From Arenicola marina (lineage: Eukaryota > Annelida > Polychaeta > Arenicolidae): a DNA stretch of 64,000 nucleotides. Below the pieces are notes generated by a model. That model made no database searches and was not told the origin of the DNA. It saw nothing but the letters and a program-made list of their open reading frames with translations. The stretch spans positions 21,551,143-21,615,142 of the forward strand of contig OZ025265.1 in NCBI GenBank assembly GCA_964019135.1, read 5' to 3'. This document shows, in pieces, positions 10,290-21,750 of this stretch (positions within the stretch are counted from its first letter, which is position 1; each line of letters starts with the position of its first letter). The translations under genes and the position numbers were made by a program.

Positions 10290-10525
10290 CGTGCTTTGTG
10301 GGCGCATTTCTCTGGTAACCCTGGTGGAACGAATACGCACATTACGCATCGGTTTCTTTCACCCGGGGTCGGGTGCGCGCGCATCCATTCGGTATGCCGA
10401 TGTTCCCCCGTTCAAAACAGTGCGGGCCATTCGGGAGCAGATGTTGGCTGAATGAAAGGTGACTGTGTAGGCTGGTTCCATGGCCCCTATATGAACCGGA
10501 CATGACCGGTGTGAACATTTCATTG
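10290..10525. repeat. Dispersed repeat, copy 1
   Basis: Shares two collinear blocks with 57,226-57,440: GGGCGCATTTCT...ATACGC...CATCGGT and AGGCTGGTTCCATGGCCCCT followed by an ATGAACCGGAC-like tail. The two copies are diverged and in the same orientation, about 47 kb apart. No coding capacity; probably an old non-autonomous element of unknown class. Confidence 0.5.
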
Positions 10526-10539
10526 ACATCCGGGGTAGC

Positions 10540-11280
10540 CGTACACTATGGTATCCTAGCCTGGGATTATCAAACAGACAGGCTATGGAAGCTGCGCATA
10601 CGCATCGTTACTTTGATTGGGTTTAGCGCACATACAGAACCATTGTTTAAGCGCCTAAATTTACTCAAATTAGAAGACATACATCAATTACAAATATTGA
10701 AATCTTATTACAAATTAAGTAATGATAACTTACCTGGCTATTCAATAAACCGTCCGTTATCCGAAATGACGAAGTGCATTCTCATTATATTCGCTACAGT
10801 AACTATGTTCACTATGCCAGCCCGGCATGAATTTGTTGCTAAATGCATACGATATATGCTTGTAATCATCACTACTGAACTAAGCCAAATCATTCAAAGG
10901 CTACATATGCATAGTTTAGAAGGATATTCAAAATATATTAAAAAAACATATTGTTGACACATTTTCTTATGATTGTTATGTATATTCCTCACTGTTATAC
11001 CTGCCGCGTGCAATTGTCCTGATATATCTCATTGTAAATTAATAACTAAGGAACTATTGCGTAATTGGGTATTTTGTAGCCCTCCTGCATTTGTTTCAAT
11101 TTTTTTAAAGCGCACAACGTTGTTATTGTGGTGGGCCCGTATTTAATATGCCGCGATTTTCTTCTATTAAATATTTGGGTGGCTCCAACGCCAGCAACCC
11201 AGCTTGGATTTTAGTTTCCCAAACCAAGTGTGTACTTTTCTATTTATTTTTGTTCCTTCTTTGACTTGTTTCATGTCAGC
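10540..11280 (+). mobile_element. LINE 3' end: C-terminus of reverse transcriptase ORF plus 3' UTR
   Basis: The frame from about 10,550 reads LAWDYQTDRLWKLRIRI, then HTEPLFKRLNLLKLEDIHQL, then a segment beginning QILKSYYKL, and later PARHEFVAKCIRY and MHSLEGYSKYIKKTY. This is the region after the reverse-transcriptase core of CR1/Jockey-type LINEs. The frame is damaged around 10,750-10,800, where the expected residues are lost. Downstream, the AT-rich stretch with TTGTTATTGTGGTGGGCCCG near 11,117 and TATTAAATATTTG near 11,165 looks like the element's 3' UTR. No terminal repeat or target duplication found. Ancient and inactive. Confidence 0.75.
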
Positions 11281-11624
11281 CAAATTTTAATCTTAAACTA
11301 AACAATTATAGACTTTAATAAGGGCACATGTTGCCGCACGAGTAACTTAAAGGGTGATAACAGCTTAGCAGCGAATAATTCGCCATCGCTATGTCAACAT
11401 TGGGACATGGGGGTCCTTTTCGGTAGTTAGAACAATTGTTCCTCCCACAAACTAATACACCGCCCATCGCATGTGTTATACAGAAACAGTTAGTGCGTGA
11501 TACTGAACAATAATCGAGGGCTGCGCTCTGCCGTCATAACGACACGCACCCCTATGGAACACACCACCGGAGCCGCACGCCGAACACAGGATCCCCCCCA
11601 CCCCCTCCCCCTCTTCTCCCGCCA
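11281..11624. other. Unassigned sequence
   Basis: No recognised gene or repeat. The segment 11,555-11,620 (CCGCACGCCGAACACAGGAT, then C-rich) faintly resembles the complement of 16,330-16,390, next to the right arm. Confidence 0.4.
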
Positions 11625-12222
11625 TCCACCCGACCAGGTCCCCCCCCCCCCACCCCCCGCAGACTTCAACAGTGGGTTTTTCTGACGGATCGCGACTTCA
11701 ACAGCACATCTAAGGCTTCAAATGAGCGGGATGGAGGGGTGGAGGGGTGGGGGTCCGGCGAACACCCAGACCCCCCCCCCCCTCATCTCAGCAGACTACG
11801 AGTGCATGGAAGGCATCAATGAGGTATCATAGACGAGGAAGTGCACTTCTGTAATTGGAACACTCCGGGCCTGGTGAGAAATGGTGACATGACTTGCCTT
11901 CATCTCCATACCTTTCAAGTGTGATTACAGGACAAAGGTGGCTTTATATATAGCGTTGATATGATGACTTCATGCGTGTGATACATTGAGATGTCGCGCG
12001 GAAGAACCTTTACATAACTTTACCAGATCTGACGGCAGGATCCCTGTAATGGTCATTACAGTGATGGGGGTTGGGGGGGGGGGTCTGGGGGTTCGCCGGA
12101 CCCCCACCCTCCACCCCTCCATCTCGCTCATTTGAAGCCTTAGATGTGCTGTTGAAGTCGCGATCCGTCAGAAAAACCCACTGTTGAAGTCTGCGGGGGG
12201 GTGGGGGACCTGGTCGGGTGGA
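11625..12222. mobile_element. Foldback/MITE-like element with about 158-bp inverted ends
   Basis: The left end (about 11,625-11,783, starting TCCACCCGACCAGGTCCCCC) is the near-complement of the right end (about 12,067-12,222). Differences are mainly in poly-C/poly-G length and two small indels. The loop of about 285 bp has no coding capacity. The total is about 598 bp, consistent with a non-autonomous foldback DNA element. I could not define a target-site duplication at the edges (GCCAT on the left, ATCCT on the right), so the family is open. Confidence 0.75.
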
Positions 12223-12744
12223 ATCCTTTGAATTGAAGTAATTCTGTCCCGGACAAAAGCCGTGTTTTTTCCATATTTATGAGCAAACCATATACATTGA
12301 TACATACAATGATTTTTTTTCCTTTTTGATAGTGCTCTACGAACGCTCAATTATCAGGCGGAAATGTCAGAAGAAATATTAAGAAAAGTGACTTTTGTTC
12401 AATATTATCCTGTTAATGAATTCAGGATAAGATAAAGATCCCATGTCTTTCTTCGCAAAGAGTAGGAACTTACCCCGGGGGACATGGCTCCAATCTCCCT
12501 TCTTTCTCCCAAAAGTGGTAAAGGCGTCCTGAATGTACAACCAAACAACCGTCTAATGAATTCTAATACCAGTCTACGAGATCGCAGCATTCTCAACTAT
12601 GTATTACTAAACAACTTCAAAAGAAAGGTAATCATCCTTCCCTGAATAACATGATACAGTGTTATTTTCGCTAAAGTGTTTAGCTCAGTTTGGAGGTTAA
12701 CGTGCTAAACACCGGACTATTTGGATTGCATCGAGATGTTGGTT
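12223..12744. other. Unassigned AT-rich sequence
   Basis: About 520 bp with no recognised coding, RNA or transposon features. Confidence 0.5.
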
Positions 12745-13510
12745 GGTTGTCTATGTGTAGCGTGCCGAGTGTGTGTGTGGCTAAATCCCACCGCTGCCAC
12801 CAAACTGTAGCGTGCCGAGTGTGTGTGTGGCCAAATCCTACCGCTGCCATCAAACTGTAGCGTGCTGAGTGTGTGTGTGGCCAAATCCTACCGCTGCCCC
12901 AAAACTGTAGCGTGCCGAGTGTGTGTGTGGCCAAATCCCACCGCTGCCATCAAACTGTAGCGTGCCGAGTGTGTGTGTGGCTAAATCCTACCGCTGCCAC
13001 CAAACTGTAGCGTGCCGAGTGTGTGTGTGGCCAAATCCTACCGCTGCCATCAAACTGTAGCGTGCTGAGTGTGTGTGTGGCCAAATCCTACCGCTGCCCC
13101 AAAACTGTAGCGTGCCGAGTGTGTGTGTGGCCAAATCCCACCGCTGCCATCAAACTGTAGCGTGCCGAGTGTGTGTGTGGCCAAATCCCACCGCTGCCAT
13201 CAAACTGTAGCGTGCCGAGTGTGTGTGTGGCCAAATCCCACCGCTGCCCCAAAACTGTAGCGTGCCGAGTGTGTGTGTGGCCAAATCCTACCGCTGCCCC
13301 AAAACTGTAGCGTGCCGAGTGTGTGTGTGGCCAAATCCCACCGCTGCCATCAAACTGTAGCGTGCCGAGTGTGTGTGTGGCCAAATCCCACCGCTGCCCC
13401 AAAACTGTAGCGTGCCGAGTGTGTGTGTGGCCAAATCCCACCGCTGCCACCAAACTGTAGCGTGCCGAGTGTGTAAGTGGCCAAATCGTATCGCTGCCAC
13501 CAACTCTAGC
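12745..13510. repeat. 50-bp minisatellite, about 15 copies
   Basis: Unit of 50 bp made of CAAACTGTAGCGTGCCGAGT, then GTGTGTGTGGCCAAATCC, then YACCGCTGCCAY. Variable sites are CCAT/CCCC/CCAC, GCCGAG/GCTGAG and TCCCA/TCCTA. The order of variants repeats between 12,755-12,955 and 12,955-13,155, suggesting a block duplication of about 200 bp (four units). Frames on the minus strand read GFGHTHTRHA-like peptides in all three phases and are not genes. Confidence 0.95.
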
Positions 13511-14095
13511 GTGCCGACGTGTATGTCTTTGATGTTATGTCTGGAAGGGGGCGTTTTTAAGCCGCGATATAATTATGCATTCTCGGTTGCATCAGTTCAA
13601 CTTAGCTTAAATAACCCAGCAATCAGATAATAAGAAAGTGGTTATAAATCAAGTGATCTATTCTGGGTTAACACGATCAGTCGCTGCCACCACATACTGT
13701 ACCCTAAGGGCACAGTATGATGCATGATCAAGGTATCAATATCACTGGAATATTTACATGGCATCAGCCCCTCGGTAAATACTGATAACCATATTACAAA
13801 AACCACAATTAAACTGAGGTATCACTGCACATGCTGCATAAATTCTCTCTTCACGTTCAATGTATCCTCTCGTTGCCTAATTGCTGGTCGCATCAATCAA
13901 TCATAGTATTTCCCTCATCCCCAAGCTAATTCTTTACCATATTGTATGTACATGCCATAGAGAGGCTGATTCCTCTCAACATATCTCCAAAATACAGCTC
14001 TCTGACCTAGACCTCCAAGACAAGTTTATTCCCACATTTTACCTTCCTGATGCTACATAAATACTTATAAAAGAAAAGAGCAAAGACTCAAATAA
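13511..14095. other. Unassigned sequence between minisatellites
   Basis: AT-rich, about 585 bp. No gene or repeat recognised. Confidence 0.5.
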
Positions 14096-16066
14096 AAGAG
14101 TAAAGAGATGCGCGGATCCTGCGCAAAGGGGAGCGGGTAAAGTGTGCGCGGATGCTGCGCTAAGGGGCGAGGGTAAAGAGGTACGCGGATGCTGCGCTAA
14201 GGGGCGAGGGTAAAGAGGTACGCGGATCCTGCGCTAAGGGGAGTGGGTAAAGAGTGCGCGGATGCTGCGCTAAGGGGCGAGGGTAAAGTGTGCGCGGATG
14301 CTGCGCTAAGGGGCGAGGGTAAAGAGGTACGCGGATGCTGCGCTAAGGGGCGAGGGTAAAGAGGTACGCGGATGCTGCGCTAAGGGGAGAGGGTAAAGAG
14401 TGCGCGGATGCTGCGCTAAGGGGAGAGGGTAAAGAGGTACGCGGATGCTGCGCTAAGGGGAGAGGGTAAAGAGTGCGCGGATGCTGCGCTAAGGGGAGAG
14501 GGTAAAGAGTGCGCGGATGCTGCGCTAAGGGGCGAGGGTAAAGAGGTACGCGGATGCTGCGCTAGGGGGCGAGGGTAAAGAGGTACGCGGATGCTGCGCT
14601 AAGGGGAGAGGGTAAAGAGGTACGCGGATGCTGCACTAAGGGGAGCGGTTAAAGAGGTACGCGGATGCTGCGCTAAGAGAAGAGGGTAAAGAGTGCGCGG
14701 ATGCTGCGCTGAGGGGAGAGGGTAAAGAGGTACGCGGATGCTGCGCTAAGGGGCGAGGGTAAAGAGGTACGCGGATGCGGCGCTAAGGGGCGAGGGTAAA
14801 GAGGTACGCGGATGCGGTGCTAAGGGGAGCGGGTAAAGAGGTACGCGGATGCTGCGCTAAGGGGCGATGGTAAAGAGGTACGCGGATGCTGCGCTAAGGC
14901 GAGAGGGTAAAGAGTGCGCGGATGCTGCGCTAAGGGGAGCGGGTAAAGAGTGCGCGGATGCTGCGCTGAGGGGAGAGGGTAAAGATGTACGCGGATGCTG
15001 CGCTAAGGGGAGCGGGTAAAGAGTGCGCGGATGCTGCGCTAAGGGGAGAGGGTAAAGAGTGCGCGGATGCTGCGCTAAGGGGAGCGGGTAAAGAGGTGCG
15101 CGGATGCTGCGCTGAGGGGAGAGGGTAAAGAGGTGCGCGGATACTGCGCTGAGGGGAGAGGGTAAAGAGGTGCGCGGATGCTGCGCTAAGGGGAGAGGGT
15201 AAAGCGGTACGCGGATGCTGCGCTAAGGGGAGAGGGTAAAGAGTGCGCGGATGCTGCGCTAAGGGGAGAGGGTAAAGAAGTACGCGGATGCTGCGCCAAG
15301 GGGAGAGGGTAAAGAGTGCGCGAATGCTGCGCTAAGGAGAGAGGGTAAAGAGTGCGCGGATGCTGCACCAAGGGGAGCGGATAAAGAGTGCGCGGATGCT
15401 GCGCTAAGGGGAGAGGGTAAAGAGTGCGCGGATGCTGCGCTAAGGGGAACGGGTAAAGAGGTACGCGGATGCTGCGCTAAGGGGAGCGGGTAAAGAGGTA
15501 CGCGGATGCTGCGCTAAGGGGAGCGGGTAAAGAGGTACGCGGATGCTGCGCTAAGGGGAGCGGGTAAAGTGAGCGCGGATGCTGCGCTAAGGGGAGCGGG
15601 TAAAGTGAGCGCGGATGCTGCGCTAAGGGGAGCGGGTAAAGAGAGCACGGATGCTGCGCTAAGGGGAGCGGGTAAAGAGTGCGCGGATGCTGCGCTAAGG
15701 GGCAAGGGTAAAGAGGTACGCGGATGCTGCGCTAAGGGGAGCGGGTAAAGAGGTGCGCGGATGCTGCGCTAAGGTGATCGTGTAAAGAGGTACGCGGATG
15801 CTGCGCTAAGGGGAGCGGGTAAAGTGTGCGCGGATGCTGCGCTAAGGGGAGCGGGTAAAGAGTGCGCGGATGCTGCGCTAAAGGGCGAGGGTAAAGAGGT
15901 ACGCGGATGCTGCGCTAAGGGGAGAGAGTAAAGAATGCGCGGATGCTGCGCTAAGGGGAGCGGGTAAAGAGTGCGCGGATGCTACGCTAAGGGGAGCGGG
16001 TAATAAGGTACGCGGATGCTGCGCTAACGGGGAGCAGGTATAGAGGTACGCGGATGCTGCGCTAAT
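14096..16066. repeat. 36/37-bp minisatellite, about 54 copies
   Basis: Units alternate between 36 and 37 bp: GTAAAGAGTGCGCGGATGCT or GTAAAGAGGTACGCGGATGC, followed by GCGCTAAGGGG and then AGAG, AGCG or CGAG. The one-base length difference (AGTGCG against AGGTACG) shifts frame between units, so no long frame survives. It ends at 16,066 with a half unit followed by ATTCCATTTGGAAT. Confidence 0.95.
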
Positions 16067-16604
16067 TCCATTTGGAATGGACATGACGTACTTACGTTGT
16101 TAGTGTATATGAATGCGCGTGTCGTACGCAATGAATACCGTGGTATCTTGCTAAGCCGCCTTTTGGTGCACTCATGTGGGAAAGTATGAACTTGTGTACT
16201 ACGTCACCAAAAGTGGGCCATTACTGCTTTTGTGTCTTTTAGAATAACATATATACTTGGTACAACAGGGGGTTGCTTCAACAAGGGGGCAGGGGTGGTG
16301 GGGGGTGGGGAGAACCGGGCCGGGCTGAATGAGGAGGGGGGGGGGGGTCCTGTGTGTGTCGAGCGCCTTCTGTGGCGGGTGCGGAAAATAACCTAAAAAA
16401 AAAAAAGGCTAAAAGGCTCTGCATTTGACCGTATATAGTGATTGATCTAGTTTTACATTTTGAAAAATCCATCCAGTACAAAATGTCATATCTGAGACCC
16501 GGGTCTCCAATGCGGGAATGCCTGAAATTTTGAACAAAGTATCTGTTTCTGTTAATTGTCAAAATCAGAGAAATAAAGGCTGGCTTTCTCGTATCCTTGA
16601 AAGT
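16067..16604. other. Unassigned sequence next to the right arm
   Basis: Contains G-rich runs at 16,285-16,350 and an A run at 16,396-16,407. No gene recognised. The inner edge of the right arm begins near 16,605. Confidence 0.5.
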
Positions 16605-17129
16605 AAATCTGTCCACATGTATCAAGTAGTATTATTGCTCTCAATGGGCCCATAATCTCACTAATCACGCCTATTATATGAGAGTGGCTTCGCGTAATTT
16701 GATGCCTCGCGTTCGCCGCGTTCGCCGTGTTCCCCGTGGATTCGGTAAGTGCGCCCCCCCCCCCACCCACCCTGTCACCTGGTGATGTGGATCCGGCGCT
16801 TTCATGATACCGCTAATAGCCTGGACTCAGCAGATGCAGCAAAGAGTGCTGGATATAAATCTGCCTGAACGCGTATTTCTTTAGCTTTGATTCCACCATT
16901 TGCAATACGAAACGGGTAATTGTACAGTGCAGAGAGACCCAATGGGCCGGATGTCACTTCTTAGTCAAGCAGATGCTGTATCATCATTCAAATGCTAAGT
17001 CAATATGTTTTTCTCAAACCAAGGGTGCGAAGCCCCTGTGGTCTCGCATCCGCCCTTGTCTTTCCAAGGCCGTGATATTGTGTGGCTCAAGAGAAATATC
17101 ATGGTTCGTTCGATGATTGGATAATTGGA

Positions 17130-18045
17130 CAGTAACGCAACTAGGCAACTAGAGAGGTAAGCGGGCCATTTAAAGCTATGACTTTTGTGGGTGACGTCAT
17201 GTTTCATTGTTCTATGCAATGTCGCAATGGCAACGATTGTCGATTGCATGGGCAGCAGGGCGGTTTGGGTCAGAATACAGCATTTTAGCGGCCTATGTTC
17301 TTTCTAGGTTTATTCTTTCCAGGTTTATTCTAAAGCCTATTTCACTAAACATGGCTATGGGGGTGTAGTTAAAATATTTGGAGGCGATGAAGCACAGAAC
17401 TTTGGGAATATACAAGGAAAAATCCGTCTTCAAAACACTCAAAAGCTAAAAATAGCGTTCCAAATTGAGCCCTGCACTCGCGCTTTCGCGAGTTCCCCAA
17501 TACAGCGGGTGACGTCACAGAGTTTCACTGCCTCCGCGGTAACAAAAATGGTTAAAGCAAGTGATCGAAAAAAAAAACATTCCGCTGTCAAAGTAAGACC
17601 AGTTGGATGTTTTCGTATCACTTTTGGATCACAAAAAGTTTCTTCATTATTTTTAGGTTTTCTGTTTGAAGCGTGGCGCCAACGTTTTCACCGGGGAGAA
17701 TCCGTGTTCTGATATTCGTCATTGTGATGGCGCTCGTCATTGTGATGGCGCAAATGATTGAAAAATATGTCGTCTATCCGTTTTGTACAGCTACATTTCT
17801 TAAATATTCTTAATCATATCGCTAAGCCTTCCGCAATGGACCCACCCCTCGGCGCTTGGCTCTTGCACAGGTAGTCTGGTTCCCTGTCTTGGTGTAACAT
17901 ATACGTCACGACCACATCAGAGATAGTCAGGATATCAGTGTGCGCAGAAATTCTAAACTCGTTCCGAACAAGTGCTTCGTTTGTTTGTCCCCAAAAATAA
18001 GTAAACCGGAAGTCTTAGCGAAAGAGGCTTTATAGCCCTAGTGTA
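17130..18045. mobile_element. Right-arm-specific insertion of about 900 bp
   Basis: In the left arm the flanking sequences (GGATAATTGG and the CGTATTATAAGGC-like stretch) are joined by only about 75 bp (8,815-8,890). The insertion includes a possible small frame with an ATG at 17,549, beginning MVKASDRKKKHS, after a CCGCGGTAAC block. There is also a TGACGTCA octamer at 17,510-17,517, and a near-tandem GTCATTGTGATGGCGC pair at 17,719-17,752. No terminal repeats were identified and the peptide has no recognised family. Alternatively, the left arm suffered a deletion. Confidence 0.5.
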
Positions 18046-18377
18046 CTAGTTAATACGACCATCAACTCGTCAAAATACGTATTATAAGGCACAAACACAT
18101 AATATAAAGACTAATAATCTAGCAGTTAAAATAGGTTTTAAAAAACAAAACAATTCCTATGTTGATATAAGCACTCGGTAATGATCTCCATGTGTCAAAA
18201 CACGTATCAAGGTAGCTTTTTCATGTCATTGATTCTCGAGGAATGACTGCAAAGTCAAAAGACAAACTTGTTATTGCCACATAAGGATCAGGAGGGACAA
18301 CACACGGATCAGTGTGGGAAAGTGCAGTCGATTGTATGTGGTGGGTGGTTGGTGCTGGCCGTTTTGGTGTCTCACGT

Positions 18378-18381
18378 TTAT

Positions 18382-18446
<65 letters not shown>

Positions 18447-18465
18447 TCACCCTCACCGTCATTCT
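18378..18465 (-). repeat. (CCCTCA)n hexamer tract, right arm
   Basis: Counterpart of the TGAGGG tract at 8,338-8,500, shorter and purer here (about 12 perfect units). The shared position shows that the tract existed before the duplication and has since changed length. Confidence 0.9.
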
Positions 18466-19723
18466 CACCCACACTCTCGCCCTAGGCCCCCCCCCTATTG
18501 CAACTCACTCTAACGCTCTTCATCACATCTCATCGCCAAGCCCCCCAGCCTCACCACCCCCTCCCGTCCACACCTCCCCACTCTCCGTGCACTCGTCTGC
18601 CCGCCTGAAGGTTGCAGGGTGGCGCCGTCTTGTGAGAGAAGAGGAGAACGCACTACATAACGAGGCCCCCGCCGTGACGTATACACAACGTCTCCACGGT
18701 CACCCGTGCGGTGGGGGGAAGGGGGGGGGGGGGGGGCAGGCGGCCGGCAAATAAAAGGAGCCGGCCAAGACCCCGACTCCGCCATTCCCACGAGGTTCCC
18801 TTCCAGCAAGGACCCATTCAGGCGAGGAAGGTAAAATAATAGTGAACTTAAGCTTATTATAAGGGTAGAAAAAAAACAGTATTCTGTGCAAAAGGCAGCT
18901 ATTCTTCAATGTTCTATATATCGCTCAACTGAAGATAATGTCTGGCCCGCTTCTTAGAGGTGTCCAAAAGTTTACTTCAATCTCTGTTCTACCACTGTAA
19001 TAGTTAATATGGTTTGCATATTGGTTCTATATTTCGGTTATCTTTGAATGATTTCAGTGCTTAGATGGCGTCTGAGAAGATGAAGCAATCCATCTTTATA
19101 CTTATTGCAAGTCTGGCGGTGTTGCGTCCAACCGGAAATTGCCAAGAGGACAATGGTTGGTGACTAACCACGTTATAATAGACGATTTCCAGAGCGCGCA
19201 AGACATCTGGCGATGAAAATATAAACTACAGTTTTGTGGCGATTGCCTCCCAACAATAAATTACGTCCGATTGAACGCTAGTAGAAAGAGTGATATCACA
19301 CTCGCGTGATGGCTGGTTCATCAGGCATTTGGTTAAACAGGCATTTATGCGGTACTCACTTCTTAGTCTTTAATGCAGGCATTTTTGTGCTACTCACTTT
19401 TTAGTCTTTAATGCATTTTATCGCGAAAATGAAAGCTACAATGACCACATGGCAGAACATAATCATTCATCATTTAGAAAATAGTTTTGTTGTATGTTGT
19501 TATAACGTAGAGTCGTGGCTCAATTATATACTTTGACATTAATTGTTTTTTTAAAAGAACGTGAGTTGAACGTGACTAGAATTACGTGCATTTACGCGTT
19601 ATCAACAAGCTCGAAACATCATGACACATGATACAAATCGTATGTTCCTAAATTGATATTTTCTCAGGACTGACGCTGACAGCCCCAATCTGGAACGTGT
19701 CCCCCTCTAGCGACAAAGGCGAT

Positions 19724-20959
19724 ATGCAGTGGCTCTCTCGTGCGGCGCAGTATGACAACACGTCCGCCATGGAAGACGTTGCCTACCATGACGTCACAGA
19801 TGGTGCCACGCCCCTGACGACCGCAGCATACGATGAAGCGACGCCGAAGACACACTTTATCTACATCGCATACGTAAACCCGGCTGTTGCGTACGTCACC
19901 CCCATCGTCATAGTGATCGGGTTGCTTGGCAACGCCGTCAGTTTCCTGACGATAGTGTCGAGCGGCGTGTGTCGGACGTCGACCACCGTCTACCTGGCTG
20001 TCCTCGCCTGGACCGACTGCTTATCAGTGGTCAACTTGTCCTATAGCTTCTGGCTGTATCCAATCTGGCGGATCGAAGGTATTTATCACAAATGTACAAC
20101 GCGCGAGTTCCTCCTGGCCTTCGGAGCCATCATGAGCGCTTTGCTCGTAGTCTGCGTCACCGTTGATAGGTTCGTGGCCGTCTACTTCCCGCTGAAGGCT
20201 AAGCTAATCAACACCCCGAAAAGGGCATTTTGCGTCATAGGAGCCGTGACCATTGTGGTGGCGGGCTTCAGCGCCTCCGCTTTTGTGATCTTCGCCGCGG
20301 AAGAAGACTGCAGAGCAAGTCATCCTAGGTTTAGTACAGAAATATACTACGCTATACTTGGCACACTCTACGCGTTTTTCCCCATTGTTGCTCTTATCGT
20401 ATTAAACGCCTTGATTGTCATTAAGTTATTCGTGACGTCACGTAGAAGCCATAAAGCGGCCAATGGAACATCTGGTGAGCAGGTTGCCAAGGCAACAACC
20501 ACTGTACTGACAGTTTCCGTGGCGTATGTCGTCCTGGAGTTGCCCCTTAACACGCTTTTCGCGCTCAACGCTACTGGGGAGTTGCATCTTCCATATCCGG
20601 AGATCCTCATGACAACTTTCAGGTTATTCGTTATGATTAACCACTCCATCAACTTCTTCTTCTACGTACTCGTGTCCGCCTCCTTCAGACGAGATCTCGC
20701 GGCCTTGGTGAGAAAATGTCTCGCCAGAGTGTCATGCGTTAGCAGTAGCTCGGGAGATTCCCATAAAAGCAGCGTTACTACCACATCGCTGTCCGACGAC
20801 AGCCGTTCTACGACGACTGTCGTTGTGCCGACCTTCCCCATGCGGGATCTGGCCACAGGGATGACGTCATCTGGATGCGAGACCTCCCGGAGTGTTGAAG
20901 AAGGAGCGGAAGATATTGTACCGTTCCAAACTCCAACACTAAGCCCCGCCCACGCTTGA
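19724..20959 (+). CDS. Class A (rhodopsin-like) peptide-type GPCR, copy 2
   Basis: A 411-residue paralogue of the receptor at 5,085-6,320, in opposite orientation. All diagnostic sites are kept: GN in TM1 (69-70), Asp98 in TM2, Cys124 and DRF (148-150) in TM3, Cys196, Pro220 in TM5, LELP (271-274) in TM6 and NHSINFFFY (306-314) in TM7. NxS/T sites near the N-terminus (DNTS) suggest glycosylation. I chose ATG 19,724 because it is the first in-frame ATG shared with copy 1. The frame reads upstream to 19,697 only from GTG, and a stop lies in frame just before. A pyrimidine-rich stretch ending TTTTCTCAG (about 19,660-19,668), present in both copies, is a plausible 3' splice site, so the coding exon may be preceded by a 5' exon. 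Substitutions against copy 1 are scattered and mostly conservative, with no frameshift, so both copies look functional. Confidence 0.9.
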   Translation: MQWLSRAAQYDNTSAMEDVAYHDVTDGATPLTTAAYDEATPKTHFIYIAYVNPAVAYVTPIVIVIGLLGNAVSFLTIVSSGVCRTSTTVYLAVLAWTDCLSVVNLSYSFWLYPIWRIEGIYHKCTTREFLLAFGAIMSALLVVCVTVDRFVAVYFPLKAKLINTPKRAFCVIGAVTIVVAGFSASAFVIFAAEEDCRASHPRFSTEIYYAILGTLYAFFPIVALIVLNALIVIKLFVTSRRSHKAANGTSGEQVAKATTTVLTVSVAYVVLELPLNTLFALNATGELHLPYPEILMTTFRLFVMINHSINFFFYVLVSASFRRDLAALVRKCLARVSCVSSSSGDSHKSSVTTTSLSDDSRSTTTVVVPTFPMRDLATGMTSSGCETSRSVEEGAEDIVPFQTPTLSPAHA

Positions 20960-21521
20960 GTCCTTTCTCGTTAAGCGTGAGTATGAAATTGACAATCATA
21001 GCTGATGGTACTGATGGTATAAGTGAAAAGTACTCATGTCTGAAACTGACATGTAACTGACATACTGCTTTGTTTGTCGGACATGTATGTGTGACCAAAC
21101 GCACGTTTATTCGCCACTTGATTGGATAAAAGCCACAGTGACGTCAGTGAATGATTGACAGCCTGGATCGGTCTATTGACGGTGGGGCGTATGTGTAACT
21201 TGTCCTGCCGAATCAGACTTGTGTGACAGATGTGGACTCCCAGAGAATACTATTCGTTAGTTATATGATTGTTATTTCTCGAAAGAAATATGGCAATTGA
21301 CATCAGAGTTGCTAAGCGTTAAAATTAGTTTAAAGGAAATTATTCTCGGCGTTAGGAACAAATTGATCGACTTTGGAGTATCGGTGTTATCATTTCTCTT
21401 ATATAAGGACTGGCTTCTCCACGCTAAGGACTTGGAGGTATTCTACGTTTTATAAGTACAATCATTTTTCACTAATGCGATTATTATCCTATAATCTCGT
21501 GTTCCTTGGACATTAACTCAA

Positions 21522-21750
21522 GCAGCGAACACACGGTCCGTTTTTTTGCATGCGTCGCCGGGTCCGCGAGCGTCGTGCGTCGTCCGTCTTAAAGGGATCC
21601 ACTATAATTCAATGGAGCGAACACACGAGTCCGCGCTCAGGTCCGTCGCGTTCTCCGGCTGCGTCGACTTCGGTCTGGGACCGAATTTGACGCACGCACA
21701 ACGCACGACGCAGCGACGCATGCAAAAAAACGGACCGTGTGTTCGCTGCT
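21522..21750. mobile_element. 229-bp MITE with perfect 38-bp inverted ends
   Basis: The ends AGCAGCGAACACACGGTCCG... and their exact complement match over 38 bp, with more inverted similarity inside (GCGTCGTGCGTCG). Flanks are TCA (21,519-21,521) and TTA (21,751-21,753). The left arm at 4,386-4,394 shows the empty site with a single TTA on the equivalent strand. A 3-bp TTA target is typical of PIF/Harbinger-type elements, so this is probably a non-autonomous member. It has no coding capacity and must have been mobilised in trans. Perfect termini suggest a fairly recent insertion, after the arms were formed. Confidence 0.88.
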
